From assembly GCF_003129565.1 (NCBI RefSeq), contig NZ_QETF01000015.1:1-64000 (forward strand): a stretch of 64,000 bases of DNA, written 5' to 3'. This document shows positions 36,066-46,999 of the stretch, one piece after another. This DNA is from Salibaculum griseiflavum (GTDB taxonomy: Bacteria > Pseudomonadota > Alphaproteobacteria > Rhodobacterales > Rhodobacteraceae). The notes under the pieces are model-generated. The model was not told the DNA's origin. It was given only the letters and a program-made list of their open reading frames with translations, and ran no database searches. Position numbers and translations under genes: made by a program. The stretch's first letter is position 1, and each line of letters begins with the position of its first letter.

Positions 36066-36090
36066 ATCTAGAATGATTATATATCTAGAA
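36066..36090. promoter_or_regulatory. Paired ATCTAGAA repeats upstream of the peroxiredoxin gene
   Basis: ATCTAGAA occurs at 36066-36073 and 36083-36090, 17 bp apart, within an AT-rich stretch containing TATATA. The core TCTAGA is itself a palindrome. This is the shared promoter region of the divergent aldehyde dehydrogenase and peroxiredoxin genes. An oxidative-stress regulator site is possible; none is recognised. Confidence 0.35.
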
Positions 36091-36128
36091 GTCGTAATGA
36101 TTTGAAACGCCAATGAAAGGAGTCCGAC

Positions 36129-36782
36129 ATGGCCCTGCGCATCAATGACACGATCCCCAACCTCACGGTCGAAACCGACCTCGGCAGCTTTGCGCTGCAT
36201 GACTACTTCGGTGACAGCTGGGGCATCATCTTCTCGCATCCCAAGGACTTCACGCCGGTCTGCACCACCGAATTCGGTGCCGTGGCCCAGCTGGCCGATG
36301 AATGGGAAAAGCGCGGCACCAAGGTTCTGGGCGTCTCGGTCGATGCCGTGGCCGAGCACAAGGAATGGAAGGCCGATATCGAAGGCCATGCCAAGGCCAA
36401 GGCCGGTTTCCCGATCGTGGCGGACGTGGATCTTGAACTGTCCAAGGCGTTCGACATGCTACCGGCCGAGGCCTACCTGCCCGATGGCCGAACCCCGGCC
36501 GATACGGCCTCGGTGCGGTCGGTCTTCATCATCAGCCCGGACAAGAAAGTGCAGCTGATGATGACCTACCCGATGTCCGTGGGCCGCAACTTTGCCGAGG
36601 TGCTGCGGGCGCTGGACGGTTTGCAGGCCACCTACGGCACGCCCATCGCCACGCCGGCCAACTGGGAAAAGGGCCAGGACGTCATCGCGGCCCTGTCGCT
36701 GGATGATGCCCAGGCGAAGGAAAAGTTCGGAGAAATGCGGGTGGAACTGCCCTACCTGCGTTGGGTCAAGGAACCCGGCTGA
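36129..36782 (+). CDS. 1-Cys (Prx6-type) peroxiredoxin
   Basis: The product is 217 aa. The peroxidatic Cys45 lies in the motif HPKDFTPVCTTE, and the long C-terminal arm (to PYLRWVKEP) marks the Prx6 subfamily; no resolving Cys in the usual position is seen. It reduces hydroperoxides using an external thiol. AAAGGAG precedes the ATG. It is monocistronic with its own terminator. Confidence 0.94.
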   Translation: MALRINDTIPNLTVETDLGSFALHDYFGDSWGIIFSHPKDFTPVCTTEFGAVAQLADEWEKRGTKVLGVSVDAVAEHKEWKADIEGHAKAKAGFPIVADVDLELSKAFDMLPAEAYLPDGRTPADTASVRSVFIISPDKKVQLMMTYPMSVGRNFAEVLRALDGLQATYGTPIATPANWEKGQDVIAALSLDDAQAKEKFGEMRVELPYLRWVKEPG

Positions 36783-36803
36783 TCCTGTCCCTCACCGATT
36801 GCC

Positions 36804-36830
36804 AAGGCCCCGCCCAGTGCGGGGCCTTTC
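36804..36830 (+). terminator. Rho-independent terminator after the peroxiredoxin gene
   Basis: AAGGCCCCGC (36804-36813) pairs with GCGGGGCCTT (36819-36828) across five bases, followed by a short T run. Confidence 0.8.
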
Positions 36831-36835
36831 GCGTT

Positions 36836-37435
36836 CTAGACATTGTCATGCGCGACCACGCGTGTGCCGATATGCACCTGTTCGAACAGGTGCGCCACGT
36901 GACTGTTGAACATGCGGATGCAGCCCGATGACCCGGCGCGGCCGATGCTCCAGGGTTGGGACGTGCCGTGGATGCGATAGAGCGTGTCGCGCCCGTTTCT
37001 ATAAAGATAGAGAGCCCGAGCGCCCAACGGATTCTGCGGCCCGCCGGGGATACCCGCGGCGTAGGGGCCGTATTTCTCGGGTTCCCGGCGGATCATGTTG
37101 CGAGTCGGTTGCCATCGCGGCCAATGGCGTTTGTCGCCGATATAGGCCGCGCCGCGAAAGCTGAGGCCAGCGGCGCCGACCGCGATCGGATAGCGGATCG
37201 CCGCCCCATCATAGAGCGTCAGATACAGCCAGCGCCTATTGGTCACGACATGGATTTCCCCGGGATCATGGCCCGGTGTGATCGGCACGACACCCGCCTG
37301 CAATTCCGGTGGGATCTCGTAGCCCATATCGAGACCGCCTGGCAGATCGCGATCATCGAAGGCCAGGGCCTGCCCGCCCAGGTTGGCTATCAGCCCGGCC
37401 CCGGTCATCCACAGCATGGATCGGCGGCTGATCAT
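36836..37435 (-). CDS. Exported L,D-transpeptidase (YkuD)
   Basis: The product is 199 aa. The N-terminus MISRRSMLWM plus a hydrophobic stretch to ALA (residue 25) is an export signal, possibly Tat because of the paired arginines. The YkuD active site is IHGTSQPWSIG (H156) to GSSGCIRM (C172). It should crosslink peptidoglycan or tether envelope proteins in the periplasm. AGGAGA lies at good spacing before ATG 37435, so upstream in-frame starts are rejected. Confidence 0.9.
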   Translation of the reverse strand: MISRRSMLWMTGAGLIANLGGQALAFDDRDLPGGLDMGYEIPPELQAGVVPITPGHDPGEIHVVTNRRWLYLTLYDGAAIRYPIAVGAAGLSFRGAAYIGDKRHWPRWQPTRNMIRREPEKYGPYAAGIPGGPQNPLGARALYLYRNGRDTLYRIHGTSQPWSIGRAGSSGCIRMFNSHVAHLFEQVHIGTRVVAHDNV

Positions 37436-37530
37436 GGGCTGCGTTCTCCTGTTCAGTGCTGGCGCGGGGCCAAGGATTCCGGTGATGTCGAATGCTACGC
37501 GCATCATGGCCGCGCGACAATGCAGGCATG

Positions 37531-37563
37531 AAAAAAGCCCCGGCTTTGCAGCCGGGGCTTTTC
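37531..37563. terminator. Bidirectional-looking terminator beyond pnp
   Basis: AAGCCCCGGC (37535-37544) pairs with GCCGGGGCTT (37551-37560). It has AAAAAA on its left and TTTT on its right, giving a T-run mainly for the minus-strand pnp transcript and a weaker one for the plus strand. Confidence 0.85.
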
Positions 37564-37582
37564 AGGGTCGTGCGAAGGACGC

Positions 37583-39718
<2,136 letters not shown>

Positions 39719-39924
39719 CTATCGTTTCCTGTCTGAGGGCACTCCCGGCCTTCCGGGTCCCTCGTGTCATTGGCGGCCCCATTGCCGCCGACCCCTCTCA
39801 TCATCTCATGCGCCGGGGTCCAGAGCGTCACGTTTCAGATGGAGGGGGCCATACAGGAAAAGCGGCAATGGGGAAAGAGGCAAGGTGGGCCGTGGCGCGC
39901 GGCAGGTCTTTGGCGACTGCAACG

Positions 39925-39955
39925 AAAAACGCCCGCGCATTTCTGCACGGGCGTT
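39925..39955 (-). terminator. Terminator between rpsO and pnp
   Basis: On the minus strand a stem formed by 39954-39945 and 39938-39929 is followed by a T-run opposite 39928-39925. It can end rpsO transcripts or attenuate read-through into pnp. The remaining bases 39719-39924 hold only the pnp leader. Confidence 0.75.
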
Positions 39956-39977
39956 GCGGAATACTCTGGCGAAGCGT

Positions 39978-40247
39978 TCAGCGGCGGATGCCGAGCTTCT
40001 TGATGAGGTCCTTGTAGCGGGCCTCTTCCTTGCCGCGCAGATAGTCCAGCAGCTTGCGACGCTGGGCAACCATCTTCAGAAGGCCACGGCGACCGTGGTT
40101 GTCCTTCTTGTGGGTCTTGAAATGCTCGGTCAGGGTGTTGATGCGCGAGGTCAGGATGGCAACCTGGACTTCCGGCGAACCGGTATCGCCGTCCTTGGTC
40201 GCGAATTCCTTCATCAGGCGGCTTTTTTCTTCAGCTGTGATCGACAT
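39978..40247 (-). CDS. rpsO: 30S ribosomal protein S15
   Basis: The product is 89 aa, standard length. The S15 pattern is complete ([42 protein letters not shown]). S15 binds 16S rRNA early in 30S assembly. AGGAGACC precedes ATG 40247. The rpsO-pnp order is widely conserved in bacteria. Confidence 0.97.
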   Translation of the reverse strand: MSITAEEKSRLMKEFATKDGDTGSPEVQVAILTSRINTLTEHFKTHKKDNHGRRGLLKMVAQRRKLLDYLRGKEEARYKDLIKKLGIRR

Positions 40248-40385
40248 CGGGGTCTCCTGTTCTAAAGGGTCAAGGCGCAAGCCGGGATGTCGTCCAGACA
40301 AGGCCCATGGAGGTTGACCGTTCGCCCGAAGGCGAGACGGATGCGCGCGTATAGGAAGAATCGCGCGGCGTTGCAAAGGGTTTCT

Positions 40386-41240
40386 TCAGCCCTGATCGGC
40401 CGGCTGCACCTCGATCGTCGAGAGGTCGAGCGCCGAAAGGCCGCGCAGAAGGGCCATGGCCTCGCCATCGGCCATCACGATCACACCGTCCTCGGTCAAC
40501 GCACTGGTCAGCACGGTGTCCGGCCCGTCGGTATGCAGGATCAGGCGGTCCTCGGCCGGGTTGTAATCCATGATCGTGACATCCGCCCCCATGACTTCGA
40601 ACGTGTCGGCACCGCTGCCACCGTCGAACACGTCTCCGGGACCACCAATGATATGGTCGGACCCGGACCCGCCATTGAGAAAGTCGCGCGCAGCGATCTC
40701 TTCGCCGGAATGGCCATCGACAAGATCGTCCTCGTTTCCGCCGTGCAGAACATCCTCGCCGGCACTGCCGATCAGGACATCATTGCCGAACCCGCCCAAA
40801 AGCGAATCTGCACCCGCGCCGCCGGACAACATGTCTTCGCCCGCGCCGCCTGCGAGTTGATCGTTGCCGTCGCCGCCATCCAGCATGTCATCGCCCAGGG
40901 ATCCGAAGAGCGTATCGTCCTCCGCTCCACCCCAGATCGCGTCGTCGCCATCATGCCCATGCAGTTCGTCCGCCCCGGCGCCGCCATAAAGGGTGTCGTC
41001 CCCCTGACGGCCATCAATGTAGTCGTCGCCACCCCAGCTCGATATTTCGTCGGACCCGATACCGCCGTAAAGCTCGTCCGCCGCGTCATCGCCTTCGATC
41101 GTGGGCGAGGTCGGGGCAATCGTTTCATTGGTTTCCGTGGTCTGGTCCAGGGCGTCTTCGTCTTCTTCCATCCACCAAGAGGCGTCGACGAGCGCGGAGC
41201 CGGCAAGGGCAAGACCCAGAAGGCCAAGCAGTGGAAACAT
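40386..41240 (-). CDS. Calcium-binding (RTX/hemolysin-type) repeat protein
   Basis: The product is 284 aa. It starts with a hydrophobic segment (MFPLLGLLGLALAGSALV) and a short acidic linker. From about residue 50 to 215 it consists of nonapeptide repeats of the form GGxGxDxLx (GGAGADELHG, GGDGNDQLAG, GGAGEDMLSG), which form a Ca2+-binding parallel beta-roll. A C-terminal non-repeat domain follows. RTX proteins are usually exported by type I secretion with no N-terminal signal, so the N-terminal hydrophobic segment is unusual. No type I exporter genes lie nearby. Confidence 0.88.
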   Translation of the reverse strand: MFPLLGLLGLALAGSALVDASWWMEEDEDALDQTTETNETIAPTSPTIEGDDAADELYGGIGSDEISSWGGDDYIDGRQGDDTLYGGAGADELHGHDGDDAIWGGAEDDTLFGSLGDDMLDGGDGNDQLAGGAGEDMLSGGAGADSLLGGFGNDVLIGSAGEDVLHGGNEDDLVDGHSGEEIAARDFLNGGSGSDHIIGGPGDVFDGGSGADTFEVMGADVTIMDYNPAEDRLILHTDGPDTVLTSALTEDGVIVMADGEAMALLRGLSALDLSTIEVQPADQG

Positions 41241-41366
41241 ACCAATTCCCCTTCAACACACCGAAAATCAATCGAAGACCGGCAACCTGAAAGAGGTCAG
41301 GCCACAATCTTCGAAAGTCTTATAACAGTTTTAGACAACTTGGGCGCGAACAAAATGAATCAGTGG

Positions 41367-41873
41367 TTAATCCCAGGGTTCAGGCGTTCGGGTGTATGAA
41401 ATATACAACGGATGCTTGGGATGCCCGTGTTTGGTCAGGCCCAGGTGGAACAGGGGCGCGCCGGTGTCGCGCAGCAGGGTTTCGACCGCGCGCCCACGAT
41501 CCAGGTGTGCGCCGTGGCTGCCCCATGCACAGATGACGCGGTCGGCCCATTCGGCACCGTCGCGAATGGCCGCGTCATTCTCTGCCCCGACCGGATCGGC
41601 GGCGGCGCGCATCTTCTTGGGGTCGGTGTCGCGCCAGGCGAAAATGTTGGTGACGCGGAAGGCGCCGAAGCCCAACGCCCGGGCACGGCGTTCGCAGCGT
41701 TCGACGGTGGGGTCGTTCTGAACCTCGGTGGCCGTCGATGGGTTGAGCATGACGAACAGCGCCTTCTTCCCGCTCGGGTCCCAGATGCGGGTCAACGCGT
41801 AACGATAGCGTTCGCAATCGGAATAGATCGCGGTCGAGGGTGCGTCGCCCTTGGTATGGGTGCGGGTGATCAT
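41367..41873 (-). CDS. DUF1643 family protein
   Basis: The product is 168 aa. The family core is clear: YRYALTRIWDPSGKKALFVMLNPSTA, then TVERCERRARALGFGAFRVTNIFAWR and VICAWGSHG. DUF1643 has no established function; members occur in phages and bacteria. The gene is alone, upstream of the calcium-binding protein gene on the same strand and downstream of truB. Confidence 0.88.
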   Translation of the reverse strand: MITRTHTKGDAPSTAIYSDCERYRYALTRIWDPSGKKALFVMLNPSTATEVQNDPTVERCERRARALGFGAFRVTNIFAWRDTDPKKMRAAADPVGAENDAAIRDGAEWADRVICAWGSHGAHLDRGRAVETLLRDTGAPLFHLGLTKHGHPKHPLYISYTRTPEPWD

Positions 41874-41975
41874 GGTGTTCTTTTGCCCAACTGCGGCGCG
41901 GATTTGAAGGGTGCGCCGCCGGGTGGACGCTGTTTTCCGGGCGCGCCCGGCAAAGACGCCCCACCCGCCGTCCCG

Positions 41976-42881
41976 TCAGCTGCGCACGAAGACCCGGCTG
42001 GGGTGCAGTTCACCGGCCTTGAAGATGCCGACCGCGATGGCCTCGTCACCATGGGCGGCCCAACACTCGTCGCCATACTCCACGTCGCCGATGACCAGAG
42101 CCGGGTTGCCGTTGCGCAGGCGGGCGATGCTGGCCTCGGGGCAATGGACGCGGGGCAGTTCATCGAGGCCGTCTTCCAGCGGGTGCAGGTATTGGTCCAG
42201 CTCGGGCGACTTGGCCTTCTCGTCCAGCAGGTCGAGCGTGACGCCGTCCTCGGCCGTGAAGGGCCCCGACCAGATCCGGCGCAGCTCCTTGACATGGCCG
42301 TGGCAGCCCAGCGCCTCACCAAGGTCCCGGGCGATGGCACGGACATATCCGCCCTTGCCGCAGGTCATTTCCAGAACGGCGTGATCTGCGTCGGGGCGGT
42401 CCACAAGCAGTAATTCCTCGACCCAGAGCGGTCGCGCGGCGATCTCGAAATCCTCGCCGTCGCGGGCGCGCTTGTAGGCGCGTTCGCCGTCGATCTTCAC
42501 CGCGGAATACGCCGGCGGCACCTGCATGATCTCGCCCACGAACCGGCCCAGCGCCTGCTTGATCTCGTCATCCGTCGGGCGGGCCTCACTCTCGGCGATG
42601 ACTTCGCCCTCGGCGTCGTCGGTATTGGTGGCCTGCCCGAACCGCACGGTGAACGTATAGGCCTTGAGCGCATCGGTGATGTAGGGAACGGTCTTGGTCG
42701 CCTCGCCCAGCGCGACGGCGAGAACGCCGGTCGCCTCGGGGTCCAGCGTGCCCGCATGGCCAGCCTTTTTCGCGTCGAACGCCCAACGCACCTTGTTGAC
42801 GACGGCGGTCGAGGTGATGCCGGCGGGTTTGTCGACCACCAGCCAGCCGGAAATGTCGCGTCCCTTGCGCTTGCGCCCCAT
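41976..42881 (-). CDS. truB: tRNA pseudouridine-55 synthase
   Basis: The product is 301 aa. The catalytic Asp47 sits in [12 protein letters not shown], and [27 protein letters not shown] and [12 protein letters not shown] are typical TruB blocks. It makes pseudouridine at position 55 of the T-arm. It is the last gene of the minus-strand rbfA unit, 33 bp after the glycosidase-like gene. Confidence 0.96.
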   Translation of the reverse strand: MGRKRKGRDISGWLVVDKPAGITSTAVVNKVRWAFDAKKAGHAGTLDPEATGVLAVALGEATKTVPYITDALKAYTFTVRFGQATNTDDAEGEVIAESEARPTDDEIKQALGRFVGEIMQVPPAYSAVKIDGERAYKRARDGEDFEIAARPLWVEELLLVDRPDADHAVLEMTCGKGGYVRAIARDLGEALGCHGHVKELRRIWSGPFTAEDGVTLDLLDEKAKSPELDQYLHPLEDGLDELPRVHCPEASIARLRNGNPALVIGDVEYGDECWAAHGDEAIAVGIFKAGELHPSRVFVRS

Positions 42882-42914
42882 GCCTGCACTCCGTTGCTTC
42901 CAGAAAGCGGCGGG

Positions 42915-43655
42915 TTAGTCGGTGCCGCCCGGTCCGTCAAGCGGGGCCAGGACGCCGACAATCGGCCCCATGCGCCAGCCGAAATCGCTGCGGCCCAGCT
43001 CAGGGGCATGCAGGCGGCTGATCTTGCCATCGAAATAGAGCGCGTCGGGAAGGCCCAGATGATCGCGGAACAAGGTCGCGAAATCGTGGAAATTGACCGG
43101 GTCGTTAGAGATCGCGAAAACTGCCCGGTCGCCTTCGGCGCTGGTGCCGACGCCGTTGCGGAAATGCCGCGAGGTGCCGCCGGGAATCAGTCGCGGATGC
43201 AGGGCGCCCTCGACAACCAGCATGGGGCCGGATTGCGTGGCATGGCGGCATTCCGGGTCCTCATCGAGATAGGCGCGCGTTTCGATGACGCGGGCCCTCT
43301 CCGGGGCAATGCAAAAGACGCCGTTGGGCAGCAGGCCGAAATTTCCCGGCCCGTCGCTGGCAATCGCGCGCATCTCTTCCCGGCCGTCTTCGATATAAAG
43401 GCCGACCGGGCTGCGATCTTCATGATACATGCCCGCATTCATCGCGAAAGAGAGCGGCCGCCCAGCCGCCTCTTCGATCGCGCCGAAGCTTCCCAGGATT
43501 TCACCCGTTTCGTCACGCAGGAAAAGCCGCAGGTCGTCCTGGGCCGGATCGACATCGCAGATCGTGAAGGACTGGTCCAGGTGGACCACGTCAGAGCATT
43601 CGACCGCCCCGGCGGGCGCTGCGATCAGCACCAACAGGGCAGCGAGCCCGCGCAT
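42915..43655 (-). CDS. Phosphodiester glycosidase-like (DUF2233/YigE-type) exported protein
   Basis: The product is 246 aa with a signal peptide (1-17, ending AGA) and conserved blocks FAMNAGMY, SPVGLYIEDG, QSGPMLVVEG and RNGVG that mark the NAGPA/DUF2233 superfamily. Related enzymes remove GlcNAc from phosphodiesters; the bacterial substrate is unknown. It starts in a 1-nt overlap with the rbfA stop, wedged between two translation genes, as seen in relatives. Confidence 0.82.
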   Translation of the reverse strand: MRGLAALLVLIAAPAGAVECSDVVHLDQSFTICDVDPAQDDLRLFLRDETGEILGSFGAIEEAAGRPLSFAMNAGMYHEDRSPVGLYIEDGREEMRAIASDGPGNFGLLPNGVFCIAPERARVIETRAYLDEDPECRHATQSGPMLVVEGALHPRLIPGGTSRHFRNGVGTSAEGDRAVFAISNDPVNFHDFATLFRDHLGLPDALYFDGKISRLHAPELGRSDFGWRMGPIVGVLAPLDGPGGTD

Positions 43656-44050
43656 CAGTCGTCGAGGTCCTGCCGCACTTTCTCATCCGCGAACATCGCG
43701 CGGGTCTTGTCCATGCGGTCGAATGTGTCGTCGATACGGAACCGCAGCTCCGGCACGTGCTTGAGCTTGATTTCGCGGCCCAGGATATGCCGCAACTCGC
43801 CCTGGTGCTGGGCCAGGCGCTGCACGGCCTCTTCCGCCCCCTCGCCGCCCAGCGGCAGGACGTAGGCGGTGGCGATGCGCAGATCGGGGCTGACCCGCAC
43901 TTCGCCCACGGTGATCGACATGCGCGACAGGTCGGGGTCGTGCAATTCGCCACGCATCAGCACCTCGGACATCGTCCGGCGGATCAGTTCACCGACGCGC
44001 AACTGGCGTTGCGAGGGGCCGGATTTGCCTTGGAACCTGTTCTTTGCCAT
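43655..44050 (-). CDS. rbfA: Ribosome-binding factor A
   Basis: The product is 131 aa. The KH-like RbfA fold is visible from RQLRVGELIRRTMSEVL through PDLRIATAYV and VPELRFRIDDTFDRMD. RbfA matures the 5' end of 16S rRNA in the 30S subunit. ATG 44050 gives the family-typical start; an ATG 9 nt upstream is possible. It heads the unit rbfA, glycosidase-like gene, truB, and is divergent from dapB. Confidence 0.94.
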   Translation of the reverse strand: MAKNRFQGKSGPSQRQLRVGELIRRTMSEVLMRGELHDPDLSRMSITVGEVRVSPDLRIATAYVLPLGGEGAEEAVQRLAQHQGELRHILGREIKLKHVPELRFRIDDTFDRMDKTRAMFADEKVRQDLDD

Positions 44051-44132
44051 GACGCCCATGTAAGGGGTCCGGGTAGGGATGCCAAGCATTGCGGTCCACG
44101 CTGGGCGGAAACGTGACGGAAGGGCAAGATAA

Positions 44133-44948
44133 ATGACAGACAAGCCGGGAATCGTGATTACGGGCGCATCGGGTCGCATGGGCAGGATGCTGATCGAGAC
44201 GGTCGTCGCCTCTGACGCCTGCGACCTTGTGGGCGCGCTGGAGCGGCCCGGCCATGACTGGATCGGGCAGGACGTCGGCGCCGCCATGGGGGGGCAGCCG
44301 CTGGGCGTTACGGTCAGTGACGACGCGGTGTCCGCATTTGCCAAGGCGCAGGCGGTGATCGACTTCACCGCCCCGGCCGCAACGGTCGAATTCGCGGAAC
44401 TGGCCGCCCAGGCAAGGGCGGTGCACGTGATCGGCACAACAGGGCTGTCCGACGACGACCTTGGCAAGCTCAAGACCGCCGCCCGCCATGCAGTGATCGT
44501 GCGGGCCGGCAACATGTCGCTGGGTGTGAACCTTCTGGTTCAACTGACCAAGCGGGTCGCGGCGGCCCTGGACGACGAGTTCGACATCGAGGTGATCGAG
44601 GCGCATCACAACCAGAAGGTCGACGCGCCATCGGGCACCGCCCTGATGCTTGGCGAAGCCGCCGCCGAGGGGCGGGGCGTGGATCTGGCCGACGTTTCCG
44701 ACCGTGGCCGGGACGGGATCACCGGAGCGCGCAAGAAGGGCGATATCGGCTTCACCGCCATCCGGGGCGGTGACATCGTGGGGGAACATGATGTGCTGTT
44801 CGCCGGGCCGGGCGAACGGATCATCCTGCGACACGTCGCAAGCGACCGGAAGCTCTTTGCCAAAGGTGCCTTGCGGGCTGCGCTTTGGGGGCAGGATCGC
44901 AAGCCGGGGGAATATGACATGATCGACGTGCTGGGCCTGTCCGACTGA
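44133..44948 (+). CDS. dapB: 4-hydroxy-tetrahydrodipicolinate reductase
   Basis: The product is 271 aa. The NAD(P)-binding start [15 protein letters not shown], the middle [10 protein letters not shown], the catalytic [15 protein letters not shown] and the final H(V)[15 protein letters not shown] are diagnostic. It reduces the lysine/diaminopimelate pathway intermediate HTPA. No other lysine gene is adjacent, though a DapC-like gene is at 16261 in the window. Confidence 0.96.
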   Translation: MTDKPGIVITGASGRMGRMLIETVVASDACDLVGALERPGHDWIGQDVGAAMGGQPLGVTVSDDAVSAFAKAQAVIDFTAPAATVEFAELAAQARAVHVIGTTGLSDDDLGKLKTAARHAVIVRAGNMSLGVNLLVQLTKRVAAALDDEFDIEVIEAHHNQKVDAPSGTALMLGEAAAEGRGVDLADVSDRGRDGITGARKKGDIGFTAIRGGDIVGEHDVLFAGPGERIILRHVASDRKLFAKGALRAALWGQDRKPGEYDMIDVLGLSD

Positions 44949-45007
44949 TCCGATCTTGGCCTCGGCCCGTAAGACTCGACAAACCGCCAATGAGACGGGG
45001 TGTCGAA

Positions 45008-45367
45008 ATGAAACGCGTTTTCCTGATCACGCTGGGACTTGCCCTTCTTGCTGGTCCGGCCATGGCGTTCGATCGCGTCGATGAACGTGACCGTTTCGTA
45101 TCACTGATCGATGGCCGGGATTTGCGGCTTGGCCTGTTTGGTATCACCTTGCAGGTCAGCCCTGACGGCACGATCAACGGCTCCGCCCAGGGTTGGGATG
45201 TCACGGGAACCTGGGACTGGCGAGACGGCTATTTCTGCCGCGAGATGGACTGGTCCGGCACCCCGATCTCCTATGATTGCCAACTGGTCGAAGAGCGTGG
45301 CGGGGAAAAACTACGCTTTACGGTCAATCGCGGCGAGGGCATGGGGGCAACCTTCAACCTTCGCTAG
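45008..45367 (+). CDS. Small exported protein of unknown function
   Basis: The product is 119 aa. The first 20 residues (KRVFLITLGLALLAGPAMA) form a signal peptide. The mature part has two Cys (FCREMDW, YDCQLVEER) that could form a disulfide and a pattern GSAQGWDVTGTWDWRDGYFCRE. I do not recognise a family with confidence; it looks like a periplasmic lipocalin-type or stress-related small protein. ATG 45008 is supported by the signal peptide. The next gene converges on it. Confidence 0.72.
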   Translation: MKRVFLITLGLALLAGPAMAFDRVDERDRFVSLIDGRDLRLGLFGITLQVSPDGTINGSAQGWDVTGTWDWRDGYFCREMDWSGTPISYDCQLVEERGGEKLRFTVNRGEGMGATFNLR

Positions 45368-45411
45368 GAATCTGGTCCGGACGCGCGCCGCATTTGCTGG
45401 ACGGGCGGGGC

Positions 45412-45588
45412 TCAGAAGTCGATTGCGATGCCCTTCTTTTCCCAATCCCCGTATCGCACGGGTTCCGGCCCGTCGCGCCCCCCCAGTTCCGTTGGCATAT
45501 CCTTGTCCTTGGCGGCCTTGCGGCGTTCCTCGGCCTCGGCCAATGCGCGCTGTGCGGCGGGGGGAAGGTTTTTGGGTGTGTCGCTCAT
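45412..45588 (-). CDS. DUF1674 / SdhAF4-like small protein
   Basis: This is a 58-aa gene. The C-terminus (GGRDGPEPVRYGDWEKKG followed by IAIDF) is the signature of DUF1674, the family of the succinate-dehydrogenase assembly factor SDHAF4 that helps flavinated SdhA join the complex. Here it lies away from sdh genes, between an exported protein gene and rsmB, which is usual in alphaproteobacteria. The N-terminus is Ala/Lys-rich and probably disordered. Confidence 0.88.
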   Translation of the reverse strand: MSDTPKNLPPAAQRALAEAEERRKAAKDKDMPTELGGRDGPEPVRYGDWEKKGIAIDF

Positions 45589-45656
45589 GGCGGCTGTCCT
45601 TGTGCGGCGATCACGGGTGATATAGGCCGCAGCGATCCAACAGCCAAGAGGACGCC

Positions 45657-46925
45657 ATGTCTCAGCAGGGTTTGCAGCCGCGCCGCGCGGCGCTCTATCT
45701 TCTCGATCAGGTGACTGGCGAAAAGCGCTTACTGTCGGAATTGTTGGCCGATGGTGCCCTGAACCATCTGGAACCCGAAGACCGGGCCCGGGCCCAGCGC
45801 CTTGCGACAGAGACCCTGCGCGGCCTGCCCCGCGCGGACCGGCTGCTGGCCCGTTTCCTGCAGAAGACGCCGCCGCTACATGTGCGCAATATCCTGCGCC
45901 TGTCCGCGATCGAGCTGGCCGGGGGCGAGGCCGCGCATGGCGTCGTCAATGCAGCCGTTGCCATGGTCGGGTTGAACAAGCGCACCGCCAGCATGAAGGG
46001 GCTGGTCAATGCCGTGCTGCGAAAGGTCGCCGCCGACCTGCCCGAAGGTTGGGACAAGATCGCCGTGCCGCGCCTGCCGAAATGGCTGCGCGATCCTTTG
46101 AAAGACGCCTATGGCCCGCAGGTCGTGGCCAATATCGAACGCGTGCATTTCGAAGGCGCGCCGCTGGACCTCACGGCCAAGACCGATCCGCAGGCCGTGG
46201 CAGAGGCCGTCGGGGGCACGGTCCTGCCGACGGGGACGGTCCGTTTGCCGGTGGGCCGACAGGTGTCCAGCCTGCCGGGGTTCGAGGCGGGCAACTGGTG
46301 GGTGCAGGATGCCGCTGCGGCCATCCCGGCGCGGTTGCTGTCGGCGCAGCCGGGCGAACGGGTGCTGGACCTCTGCGCCGCACCGGGGGGCAAGACGATG
46401 CAGCTGGCCGCGTCCGGCGCCGATGTGACCGCCCTGGATATCTCGGACGGACGCATGGAGCGTGTGCGTCAGAACCTCAAACGGGTGGGGCTGAAGGCCG
46501 AGATCGTGGTGGCAGATGCCCTCGGCTATGAGGCCGCCCCATTCGATGCCATCCTTCTGGATGCCCCCTGTTCCGCAACAGGCACGATCCGCCGCCACCC
46601 GGACCTTCCGCATGCCAAGGACGGGTCGGACTTCCTGCAATTGTTCCAGCTGCAATCGGCCCTGATCGACAAGGCGCTGGCGCTTCTGAAACCGGGGGGG
46701 CGGCTGGTCTATTGCACCTGCAGCCTGTTGCCGGACGAGGGCGAAGTTCAGGTCGAAGAGGCACTGGCCCGGCATCCGGGTTTGCAGGTGCTCCCGGCCG
46801 ACGTGCCGGGCCTCGAACCTGCATGGCGCAGCGAGGATGGCGGGGTGCGCCTGCGCCCTGATTACTGGGCGGATCGGGGTGGGATGGACGGGTTCTACAT
46901 CGCCAGCCTGCGAAAGCCTACGTGA
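45657..46925 (+). CDS. rsmB: 16S rRNA m5C967 methyltransferase
   Basis: The product is 422 aa. An N-terminal NusB-like RNA-binding domain (1-140) is followed by a Rossmann methyltransferase with SAM motif LDLCAAPGGKTMQLA and two catalytic cysteines, C305 in DAPCSATG and C355 in CTCSLLP. Their 50-residue spacing equals that of E. coli RsmB (C325 and C375). It methylates C967 of 16S rRNA. It runs in the same direction as the heparinase-like gene and purH. Confidence 0.94.
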   Translation: MSQQGLQPRRAALYLLDQVTGEKRLLSELLADGALNHLEPEDRARAQRLATETLRGLPRADRLLARFLQKTPPLHVRNILRLSAIELAGGEAAHGVVNAAVAMVGLNKRTASMKGLVNAVLRKVAADLPEGWDKIAVPRLPKWLRDPLKDAYGPQVVANIERVHFEGAPLDLTAKTDPQAVAEAVGGTVLPTGTVRLPVGRQVSSLPGFEAGNWWVQDAAAAIPARLLSAQPGERVLDLCAAPGGKTMQLAASGADVTALDISDGRMERVRQNLKRVGLKAEIVVADALGYEAAPFDAILLDAPCSATGTIRRHPDLPHAKDGSDFLQLFQLQSALIDKALALLKPGGRLVYCTCSLLPDEGEVQVEEALARHPGLQVLPADVPGLEPAWRSEDGGVRLRPDYWADRGGMDGFYIASLRKPT

Positions 46926-46999
46926 CTTGAGCCCTGCCGCCCTGTATAAGCCCGGGCAAGAAGAGATGCGAAACGCACCGGGCTTTCGAGGCAGCAGAA

